Source of the DNA: Actinomycetota bacterium | GTDB lineage: Bacteria; Actinomycetota; Actinomycetes; S36-B12 | DNA length: 5,665 bases | Assembly (NCBI GenBank): GCA_009726075.1 | Contig: WLND01000128.1 | Span: forward strand, 1-5,665 | Direction of reading: 5' to 3' | Shown: positions 1-4,662 of the stretch, piece after piece | Numbering within the stretch: position 1 is the stretch's first letter | How the letters are laid out: each line of letters begins with the position of its first letter | Notes under the pieces: model-generated | The model's database searches: none | The model's input: the letters and a program-made list of their open reading frames with translations, nothing else | Told to the model about the DNA's origin: nothing | Position numbers and translations under genes: made by a program

Positions 1-96
1 GCGGTCGGCGCCCCCGAGAAGGCTCCGACGCCCGTCGAGGCCGGCACGACGCAGGTGAGCGTCACCCTGAACGTGGCCTGGTCGATCGAGGACTGA
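1..96 (+). CDS. C-terminal fragment of a SIMPL/DUF541-like protein (5' end outside window)
   Basis: An open frame runs in from the left edge and ends at TGA 94-96, giving 31 visible residues (AVGAPEKAPTPVEAGTTQVS, then VTLNVAWSIED). The pattern 'P-T-P-V-E-A-G-T-T-Q-V-S-V-T-L-N-V-A-W' resembles the end of SIMPL (DUF541) proteins, where a 'P-I-x-x-G-x-x-x-V-x-V-x-V-x-V' strand closes the domain. Many SIMPL proteins are exported or periplasmic and have no firm biochemical role. The visible tail is too short to exclude another beta-rich family. The gene converges on the aldehyde dehydrogenase with only 8 bases between the stop codons, and no terminator hairpin is visible there. Confidence 0.55.
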   Translation, partial: AVGAPEKAPTPVEAGTTQVSVTLNVAWSIED

Positions 97-104
97 CCCG
101 CGAG

Positions 105-1580
105 CTACCAGCCGCCCTCGGCCCGGCGGTTGTAGCGCACATCGGTATCGCCGAGGTCGAAGACGAGCAGCTTCTGCTCGGTGAACCGCTCGAGGAACCA
201 CTGCGAGAGCTCGCGACCCACGCCGCTGTTGCCGGTGCCGCCGAAGGGCGCCAGCTGATCCCAGTAGTTGCTCGTCTCGTTGATGTTCACCGTGCCGTGC
301 TGCAGGGCCTCTCCGACGCGCCACGCGGTCGCAAGGTCGCGGGTCCACAGCGATGCGATGAGCCCGAGCTTGCTGGAGTTCGCGATGGCGATCGCCTCGG
401 GGATCGACGTGATCTTGATGATCGGCGCGACCGGCCCGAAGGTCTCCTCGCGGGCAATGGTCATGGCAGGGGTGACGCCGGTGAGGATGGTCGCCGGGTA
501 GAAGAGGCCGTCCTGCGGCCCGTACTGGGTGATATCGGCGCCCTGCGCCCGGGCATCGGCCACGTGGTCGACTACGCGCGCGAGGGTCGCTGCGTTTCTC
601 AGCGGGCCCATGTCGGTGTCGTCGAGGCCGGGGTCGCCGATGCGAAGCTGTGATGCCCGGGCCTTGAGCTTCGCGACGAATTCATCATGCACGTCTGCGT
701 GCACGAGCAGCCGCTCGCCAGAGGTGCAGACCTGGCCTGCGTAGTAGAAGCAGGCGTTCATCGCCCCCTCGACCGCAGCATCGATGTCGGCGTCGGCGAG
801 CACGATGACGGGTCCATCGCCGCCGAGCTCGAGGAGGTGGGGCCGAAGCGCGGCCTTTGCGGCGATCCGCTTGCCGGTTGCGGTCGAGCCGGTGAAGAAG
901 AGCCCGTCGACGTCGTCGTGATCGACGATCGCCGCGCCGACCTCGCCCATGCCGTGCACGACATTGAGCACGCCCGGCGGCAGGCCAGCCTCGGTGCAGA
1001 TCTCGGCGACCATGGCGCAGCAGATGGGGGAGAACTCGGAGGGCTTCCAGACGGCCGTGTTGCCGGCGGCGATGATGTGCGCCAGAGCGATCGAGGCGAT
1101 GTCGGTGGGAAAGTTGTAGGGGGTGATGACCCCGACGACTCCGAGCGGACGATGCGTGAGGACGAGCCTCTTATTGTTCGTCTGCTCCTGGGTGGACGGG
1201 AATGACAGGCCCCGATGCCGCAGGACCTCCTCGCCTGCCTTCTGCCACGAGGGTGCGGCGTACTCGTGCACCTCCTCGCGCGCCTCGGCCACCGTCTTGC
1301 CGATCTCGATGATCAGTACCTGTGCGACCTCCTCAGCGCGGGCAGCGAACAGGGCGTGGATCTTCCGCATGATCTTCACTCGCTCGATCAGGGGGGTGGC
1401 GGCCCAGGCTGGCTGTGCCGCGCGCGCGGCAGCGACGGCCCTGTCGACGTCGGAGGCATCGCAGTTGGCGACGTCGGCGATGAGGGCACCGGACTGGGGG
1501 GAGTGCACGGGGAAGGTGCCGTTGGAGCCATCGACCCACGAGCCGTTGATGAGAGCCTTGGTCGGAAGTGCCTGTGCCAT
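105..1580 (-). CDS. NAD(P)-dependent aldehyde dehydrogenase (ALDH superfamily)
   Basis: This 491-residue protein has the usual length of a soluble cytoplasmic ALDH, which oxidises an aldehyde to the acid with NAD(P)+. The family landmarks are all present in order: TPYNFP with oxyanion-hole Asn156, WKPSE with cofactor-binding Lys179, FTGST at 229-233, ELGGDGP with general base Glu251, GQVCTSGER with nucleophile Cys285, EETFGPV with Glu379, and PFGG at 445-448. The ATG at 1578-1580 is preceded by a strong Shine-Dalgarno AGGGAGGA (1586-1593, minus strand), which fixes the start. The substrate cannot be read from the sequence. The ELGG-D-G-P form, rather than ELGG-K-S-P, suggests a branch handling small or semialdehyde-type substrates, but that is a guess. 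It is transcribed alone, with a convergent gene downstream and a divergent small gene upstream. Confidence 0.95.
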   Translation of the reverse strand: MAQALPTKALINGSWVDGSNGTFPVHSPQSGALIADVANCDASDVDRAVAAARAAQPAWAATPLIERVKIMRKIHALFAARAEEVAQVLIIEIGKTVAEAREEVHEYAAPSWQKAGEEVLRHRGLSFPSTQEQTNNKRLVLTHRPLGVVGVITPYNFPTDIASIALAHIIAAGNTAVWKPSEFSPICCAMVAEICTEAGLPPGVLNVVHGMGEVGAAIVDHDDVDGLFFTGSTATGKRIAAKAALRPHLLELGGDGPVIVLADADIDAAVEGAMNACFYYAGQVCTSGERLLVHADVHDEFVAKLKARASQLRIGDPGLDDTDMGPLRNAATLARVVDHVADARAQGADITQYGPQDGLFYPATILTGVTPAMTIAREETFGPVAPIIKITSIPEAIAIANSSKLGLIASLWTRDLATAWRVGEALQHGTVNINETSNYWDQLAPFGGTGNSGVGRELSQWFLERFTEQKLLVFDLGDTDVRYNRRAEGGW

Positions 1581-1585
1581 GTCTG

Positions 1586-1593
1586 TCCTCCCT
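1586..1593 (-). promoter_or_regulatory. Shine-Dalgarno site of the aldehyde dehydrogenase
   Basis: On the minus strand AGGGAGGA lies 5 bases before the ATG at 1580. It is the strongest ribosome binding site in the window and decides the start of the aldehyde dehydrogenase. Confidence 0.75.
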
Positions 1594-1701
1594 GTTCGCC
1601 GGGGTGGCGGGGCCGTGTGACACCCTCAATGGCTGTCGAACGCCAAGGTATCCGATGGGCCGGGCCAAAGGACGGTTCTCGCTGCGACGCACTGGTTCGG
1701 G

Positions 1702-1728
1702 TTGACTCGAGGCGTACTGTCAAAGTAT
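1702..1728 (+). promoter_or_regulatory. Candidate promoter for the 44-residue basic protein gene
   Basis: TTGACT at 1702-1707 matches five of six bases of the housekeeping -35 consensus. The -10 is poor: AAGTAT at 1723-1728 after a 15-base spacer, or TATCGG at 1726-1731 after 18 bases, each matching only three of six. The short interrupted inverted repeat TACT-N5-AGTA (1715-1727) lies inside the spacer and -10 area and could be an operator, though arms of 4 bases arise easily by chance. The site faces the small gene starting at 1764. Confidence 0.3.
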
Positions 1729-1763
1729 CGGAGCCAACCAGACTCCCGGACGACGGAGCGGTC

Positions 1764-1898
1764 ATGGGCGACAAGTCGCGGCAGAAGACAGAGACGAAGA
1801 AGGTCGGCAAGTCGATCAAGGAGAAGCGAGCCGACAAGCGCATGGCGTCGGGGGCAACGAAGGACAACCCGGGCATCATGCCGCCGAAGAAGGACTGA
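1764..1898 (+). CDS. Small, highly basic conserved-type hypothetical protein (44 aa)
   Basis: ATG at 1764 is preceded by GGAG (1755-1758, 5-base spacing), and the frame ends at TGA 1896-1898. The protein starts MGDKSRQKTETKKVGKSIKE and ends in NPGIMPPKKD. It has 14 Lys/Arg against 6 Asp/Glu, no Cys, no aromatic residue and no hydrophobic stretch, so it should be cytosolic and largely disordered or helical. Small proteins of this kind, opening with M-(G/A)-D-K-S and continuing with K-x-x-K-S-x-K-E-K-R-A, occur in actinobacteria as unnamed proteins; that resemblance is from memory. No function can be assigned. Nucleic-acid or ribosome contact is suggested only by charge. The longer open frame upstream in the same phase (from 1215) runs antisense through the aldehyde dehydrogenase and lacks support. 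Confidence 0.7.
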   Translation: MGDKSRQKTETKKVGKSIKEKRADKRMASGATKDNPGIMPPKKD

Positions 1899-1920
1899 CG
1901 GACGGGTTGGCGGGCCGGGC

Positions 1921-2349
1921 CTACGCCGCCGGGTCGATCCATCGCAGGCCCTTGAACCGGGCGAATCCTCGGTCGAAGGAGACCCACGTGGCGTTGATCT
2001 CCATGGCGGCCGCCGCCAGCCAGACGCCGGTCACATCATGGGCTCGTGGCCGATGGCTATCAAGCAGGTCGCGGAAGAGAGCCCAGTGCGCTGGCCCGGG
2101 GTTGAGCACGTGGACGAACGGTGATGCCGCGAGCAGGTCGACCATCCCCAACGCCGATGCCAGATCGAGCGGTTCTTCAAGCACGCGCCGGCTCGTTGCG
2201 ACCCTGATGAATCCGGAAAGCACGGTGGAGAAGAGTCCAAGACCCTCGGGTGAACGGCGCAGGCGTTCGAGGGTGTCACGGGCGGGGTGGTGATTCGGCG
2301 ACGTGGAGATGACTGAATCGAGCAGGACGTTGACATCAACGCAGTGCAT
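1921..2349 (-). CDS. vapC: VapC-like PIN-domain toxin (probable ribonuclease or degenerate homologue)
   Basis: This 142-residue protein has the layout of actinobacterial VapC toxins, which are Mg2+-dependent RNases neutralised by VapB. The first beta strand reads MHCVDVNVLLD (Asp5, Asn7), followed by SGFIRVATSRRV near 45-55 and an ending of SFDRGFARFKGLRWIDP (Asp126). I chose ATG at 2347-2349 because a GAGGGA lies about 10 bases upstream and because family members usually begin just before the D-V-N-V-L-L strand; ATG at 2368-2370 would add seven residues. The start overlaps the end of vapB by 14 bases, so translation is probably coupled. Oddities: where relatives usually read V-x-D-A-x-L-A-A, this protein has VTGVWLAA (Gly108), and the common DRDF is DRGF. 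No Glu stands in the SGF segment where many PIN proteins carry their second acid. Activity is therefore uncertain. Confidence 0.85.
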   Translation of the reverse strand: MHCVDVNVLLDSVISTSPNHHPARDTLERLRRSPEGLGLFSTVLSGFIRVATSRRVLEEPLDLASALGMVDLLAASPFVHVLNPGPAHWALFRDLLDSHRPRAHDVTGVWLAAAAMEINATWVSFDRGFARFKGLRWIDPAA

Positions 2350-2605
2350 CGAGAGCCGTTCCCTCGTCAAGCAATTCGCTCAGGGAGGCGTTGCTGTCGA
2401 GGTCGACTCCGGGCCGTAGCCCCCCTCCGGTGAAGACTGGGAGGTCGGGAAAGTGATGGCTGCTGGTGTCCGCCGCCTCGGATCGGCGTGCGAGCAGCAG
2501 GCTGATCGCGTCCTCGATGACGGACCCCACCGAGCATCCCTGGGTCGCGGCAACCTGCTTGACTTCACGGTAGATGTCATCTCGGAGGGTGACCGTCGTT
2601 CTCAC
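2336..2605 (-). CDS. vapB: VapB-like ribbon-helix-helix antitoxin
   Basis: This 89-residue protein has an N-terminal ribbon-helix-helix (MRTTVTLRDDIYREVKQVAA: beta strand 2-7, helix 9-21, then a second helix about 25-40). A flexible linker leads to a C-terminal PVFTGGGLRPGVDLDSNASL segment (56-75), which in VapB proteins wraps the partner PIN toxin. Dimeric VapB usually binds its own promoter and, with VapC, autorepresses. The start is GTG at 2603-2605. An in-frame TAA 9 bases upstream (minus strand) excludes a longer protein. There is no clear Shine-Dalgarno, so the mRNA may be leaderless or translated from the upstream gene, whose stop is 52 bases away. It overlaps vapC downstream, the standard antitoxin-first order. 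Confidence 0.87.
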   Translation of the reverse strand: MRTTVTLRDDIYREVKQVAATQGCSVGSVIEDAISLLLARRSEAADTSSHHFPDLPVFTGGGLRPGVDLDSNASLSELLDEGTALDALR

Positions 2606-2657
2606 GACGTCGCTTTAGCATCGCGGCACTGCACCAAGATGCTGCAGCGATCGTGGG

Positions 2658-3281
2658 CTAGCCGACACCCCGGACATGCACCGGCACGCCGGCCAGACGA
2701 ATCCCGCTGGCGCTGGGCTCGCCCACCGCGATCGGATTGCCGCTCAGGCGAAGGCCCTCCTTCATGTCTCGCGCCCGGTACTCGAGGATGCGCGTCGAGT
2801 TGCCGGTCCACGCGGTCACCTGCCGCGACAGGTCGTCGACCTGGCCGCGCCACGTCGGGTCGTCCTCATCCCTTCCCTCAGGACGGACGATGAACACGTC
2901 GACGTCGCTGCGTGGGCTCATGGTGCCGCGCGTGACCGACCCGAATAGCGCGCTGTATTCGCTGGGAATCTCCCATGAGTCGAGGTGGTCGGCGATGCGG
3001 TCGAACAGCACGCCGCGAAGCCCGGCCAGGTCGATGATCGGGCCGGCGGCGATGTGGTCGCGGTTCAGGCGGAAGACATCGGCATTGCCGACCCTGCGCA
3101 TCAGGATGATGCCCTGCTCGGTCAGCCGGGCACATGCCTTGCGCACGCCCGACTGCGAGAAATCGCCGATGCGCTTGTGGATCGTCGGAGCGGTGCACTC
3201 ATCGTCCGCCGCGACGAGGACGGCCAGGATCTCGCCGTCGAGACTCGGCGTGACGACCCGAAACGGGTGACCGATCTCCAT
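2658..3281 (-). CDS. Winged-helix plus minimal nucleotidyltransferase (MNT) domain protein
   Basis: This 207-residue two-domain protein has residues of about 10-75 that fit a winged helix-turn-helix (TPSLDGEILAVLVAADD, then SGVRKACARLTEQGIILMRR and a wing ending in VFRLNRDH). Residues about 108-175 carry the nucleotidyltransferase signature ALFGSVTRGTMSPRSDVDVF, with Gly114-Ser115, Arg118-Gly119 and the metal-binding pair Asp126/Asp128. Glu167 (RILEYRA) could be the third acid. MNT proteins of this fold transfer NMP groups. Many are antitoxins that AMPylate HEPN or AbiEii-type partners, and others are antibiotic-modifying enzymes. I placed the start at ATG 3279-3281 because the upstream extension to 3512 runs antisense to the glycosylase and reads as low-complexity sequence. 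A TATGGT six bases before the ATG suggests a leaderless transcript. No HEPN gene is visible; vapBC follows after 52 bases on the same strand. Confidence 0.8.
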   Translation of the reverse strand: MEIGHPFRVVTPSLDGEILAVLVAADDECTAPTIHKRIGDFSQSGVRKACARLTEQGIILMRRVGNADVFRLNRDHIAAGPIIDLAGLRGVLFDRIADHLDSWEIPSEYSALFGSVTRGTMSPRSDVDVFIVRPEGRDEDDPTWRGQVDDLSRQVTAWTGNSTRILEYRARDMKEGLRLSGNPIAVGEPSASGIRLAGVPVHVRGVG

Positions 3282-3287
3282 GGCCGA

Positions 3288-3314
3288 ACCATACAAGGGG
3301 TGCACTAAAGTCCA
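3288..3314 (-). promoter_or_regulatory. Candidate leaderless promoter of the MNT-wHTH gene
   Basis: On the minus strand TATGGT (3288-3293, four of six -10 matches) lies 6 bases before the ATG at 3281. That spacing would start the RNA at or next to the initiation codon. TGGACT (3309-3314, four of six -35 matches) is 15 bases further upstream, a short spacer. No Shine-Dalgarno precedes this ATG, which fits leaderless initiation, common in actinobacteria. The site lies in the 64-base divergent region shared with the glycosylase gene. Confidence 0.35.
3306..3311 (+). promoter_or_regulatory. Candidate -10 element for the uracil-DNA glycosylase gene
   Basis: TAAAGT matches four of six -10 bases and lies 5 bases before the in-line GTGATG at 3317-3322. 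No convincing -35 is present at the expected distance. It lies next to the -35-like element of the opposite-facing MNT promoter (3309-3314 overlaps it by 3 bases), so the two promoters would interfere with each other if both are real. Confidence 0.25.
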
Positions 3315-3319
3315 GCGTG

Positions 3320-3349
3320 ATGACGATCGCGGAGATTTGGGCGCAGTGA
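3320..3349 (+). other. Possible upstream micro-ORF (MTIAEIWAQ) overlapping the glycosylase start
   Basis: ATG at 3320 (or the GTG directly before it at 3317) opens a nine-codon frame ending at TGA 3347-3349. That stop overlaps the preferred GTG start of the glycosylase (3346) in a GTGA arrangement, as seen in translationally coupled genes. It is too short to judge by coding content and may be chance. Confidence 0.2.
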
Positions 3350-4095
3350 CAGCGTCCGCCGCATCGCCGGCAGGGGTCAGCAGGCGGGCTTGCGCCACCG
3401 CTTCGCTCGAGGTCCTCAATGAGGCAATCTGCGCGTGCCGGGCCTGCCCTCGGCTCGTCGGGTGGCGCGAGGAGGTCGCCGTCGCCAAGCGCGCGGCGTA
3501 CGCCGACGACACCTACTGGGGTGCGCCGGTGCCGAGTTTCGGGTCGGATCGCCCGTCGATCCTCATCGTCGGCCTTGCCCCGGGAGCGCATGGGGCGAAC
3601 CGCACGGGCCGCATGTTCACCGGTGATCGAAGCGGCGACTGGCTCTTCGGCTCACTCCACCGGGTGGGCCTCGCCGCGTCGCCGGCCTCGACGTCACGCA
3701 GTGACGGCCAGCGCCTCGAGACCGTGAGAATCACCGCGGCCGTGCGATGCGCTCCGCCGGACAACAAGCCCACGACCGCCGAGCGAGACACATGCGCGCC
3801 GTGGCTCGACCGTGAGATCGAACTCGTTGCGACTGAACTTCGCGTCGTGGTGGCCCTCGGTGGATTCGCCTGGGCTGCAGCGCTGTCGACGCTGGCCAGG
3901 TGCGGTTGGTCGCTGCCGAAGCCACGTCCCCGCTTCGGCCACGGCGCGCAGGTCGTCCTCGAAAGGAACGGCTCGGGGAGCCTTGTCCTGCTTGGCTGCT
4001 ACCACCCGAGCCAGCAGAACACGTTTACCGGGAGACTCACCGAGCCGATGCTGGACCGGGTGTTTACGAACGCGCGGCAGATTGCCTCGCCGTGA
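3346..4095 (+). CDS. udgB: Family-5 uracil-DNA glycosylase (UdgB), iron-sulfur type
   Basis: This 249-residue protein removes uracil, and often other deaminated bases, from DNA in base-excision repair. Motif 1 reads GLAPGAHGANRTG (residues 76-88), followed by FTGDRSGDWLF. Family 5 lacks the catalytic Asp/Asn that family 1 carries here, and Ala78 fits that. Motif 2 is YHPSQQNTFTGRLT with His220. Four cysteines fit the 4Fe-4S cluster: Cys31 and Cys34 (CRACPRL), Cys135 (RCAPPDNKP) and Cys150 (CAPWL). These features are diagnostic. The start is less certain. I prefer GTG at 3346 with GGAG at 3331-3334 (11-base spacing); ATG at 3280 would add 22 residues of unlikely composition and overlap the divergent gene's start codon. 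The product is likely cytosolic, acting on the nucleoid. The high genomic GC content makes cytosine deamination a real load, which fits keeping this repair enzyme. Confidence 0.93.
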   Translation: MTASAASPAGVSRRACATASLEVLNEAICACRACPRLVGWREEVAVAKRAAYADDTYWGAPVPSFGSDRPSILIVGLAPGAHGANRTGRMFTGDRSGDWLFGSLHRVGLAASPASTSRSDGQRLETVRITAAVRCAPPDNKPTTAERDTCAPWLDREIELVATELRVVVALGGFAWAAALSTLARCGWSLPKPRPRFGHGAQVVLERNGSGSLVLLGCYHPSQQNTFTGRLTEPMLDRVFTNARQIASP

Positions 4096-4114
4096 CGAGC
4101 CCCGGGAACGCGCA

Positions 4115-4148
4115 TGCGGTGCAACCCCGAGATCGATGCTGCACCGCA
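4115..4148. terminator. Inverted repeat, possible bidirectional terminator between convergent genes
   Basis: TGCGGTGCA (4115-4123) and TGCACCGCA (4140-4148) are perfect 9-bp inverted copies separated by 16 bases. They lie 20 bases after the glycosylase stop and 46 bases after the lipoprotein stop, between convergent genes. There is no T-tract on either side and the loop is large, so this is at best a non-canonical GC-rich hairpin of the kind found in actinobacteria. Confidence 0.45.
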
Positions 4149-4193
4149 CCCGCCACGACGACGGCGATTCCCTACCGCGACGTTCTTGCTCGC

Positions 4194-4652
4194 CTACGAG
4201 CCAGGCAGCGTGCCCCCGGTCGCCCAGCCCTCGACGGTCGCCTTGTAATTCTCGAGCGTCTGCGGGCAGTAGGTCGACAGCACTGCCACGTCGTAGGCGA
4301 CCGCCGCCGGATCGAGCATCCCGGGGCGACGTCCGCTTGCCGACCCGAAGTGACCGGCGTTGAACCCGGTGATGAAGGCCGACTCCGCGTTGATGCACGC
4401 GATGCCGCCGTCCTGCCCGTAGAGCACCGTCAGGGTCTCGATCGCAGGAACAGGCACGTTGACCCCGGTTGCCTGAAGGGCCTCGAGCGTGCCTTGCAGT
4501 GCTTGGGCCGAGGCGATGGCCGCGTCGCTGGATGCCTCCTCCGGCGTGGTGGGCCCGCAGCCGGTGACGAGGATGGCCAGGGCAAGCCCTGATGCACAGG
4601 CACTGGCAACTCCGAGTCGACCGCCGCGCCGTGCTGAGTTCGATGTAGGCAT
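4194..4652 (-). CDS. Putative secreted lipoprotein of unknown function
   Basis: This 152-residue protein has a lipoprotein signal peptide: a basic n-region with Arg9, Arg10 and Arg12, a hydrophobic core at about 13-29, and a lipobox V-T-G-C with Cys32. It should therefore be lipidated and anchored on the outside of the membrane. The mature part is Ala/Thr-rich with a linker (TTPEEASSDA), a helical stretch (AIASAQALQGTLEALQATGV) and a C-terminal region with ACINAESAFITGFNAGHFG, LDPAAVAYDVAVLSTYCP and ENYKATVEGW. Cys86 and Cys129 are the only mature cysteines apart from the lipidated one and could form a disulfide. I do not recognise the family. ATG at 4650-4652 has AGGGGAG just upstream and lies 9 bases after the permease stop, so the two genes are probably co-transcribed and perhaps translationally coupled. 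A role alongside the permease is only inferred from this. Confidence 0.85.
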   Translation of the reverse strand: MPTSNSARRGGRLGVASACASGLALAILVTGCGPTTPEEASSDAAIASAQALQGTLEALQATGVNVPVPAIETLTVLYGQDGGIACINAESAFITGFNAGHFGSASGRRPGMLDPAAVAYDVAVLSTYCPQTLENYKATVEGWATGGTLPGS

Positions 4653-4653
4653 G

Positions 4654-4662
4654 ATCTCCCCT
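4654..4662 (-). promoter_or_regulatory. Ribosome binding site of the lipoprotein gene in the permease-lipoprotein junction
   Basis: AGGGGAG on the minus strand lies directly after or overlapping the TAA of the permease and 3 bases before the lipoprotein ATG. There is no room for a promoter or terminator, so read-through from the permease gene is expected. Confidence 0.5.

Noticed and set aside
687..1205. Plus-strand 172-codon frame within the aldehyde dehydrogenase
   Set aside because: It is antisense to a gene with all ALDH motifs and has Gly/Asp/Arg-rich composition without a ribosome site or domain.
1615..1623. Short palindrome GTGT-G-ACAC upstream of the aldehyde dehydrogenase as an operator
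   Set aside because: Arms are only 4 bases and it does not match the GntR-type operator pattern I compared it with.
1215..1763. Upstream extension of the 44-residue basic protein gene in the same frame
   Set aside because: The extension lies antisense to the aldehyde dehydrogenase, while the internal ATG at 1764 has its own Shine-Dalgarno.
1899..1920. Terminator between the small basic gene and vapC
   Set aside because: The 22-base GC-rich gap contains no stable stem-loop with usable arms and no T-run.
1921..2605. Lower GC in vapBC as evidence of recent transfer
   Set aside because: Counting a few 60-base lines gave 60-65% against 70% in the aldehyde dehydrogenase, too small and too variable a sample to support transfer.
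3282..3512. N-terminal extension of the MNT-wHTH gene to a start at 3512
   Set aside because: The extra 77 residues run antisense through the glycosylase start region, are low-complexity, and precede an ATG where the conserved wHTH begins.
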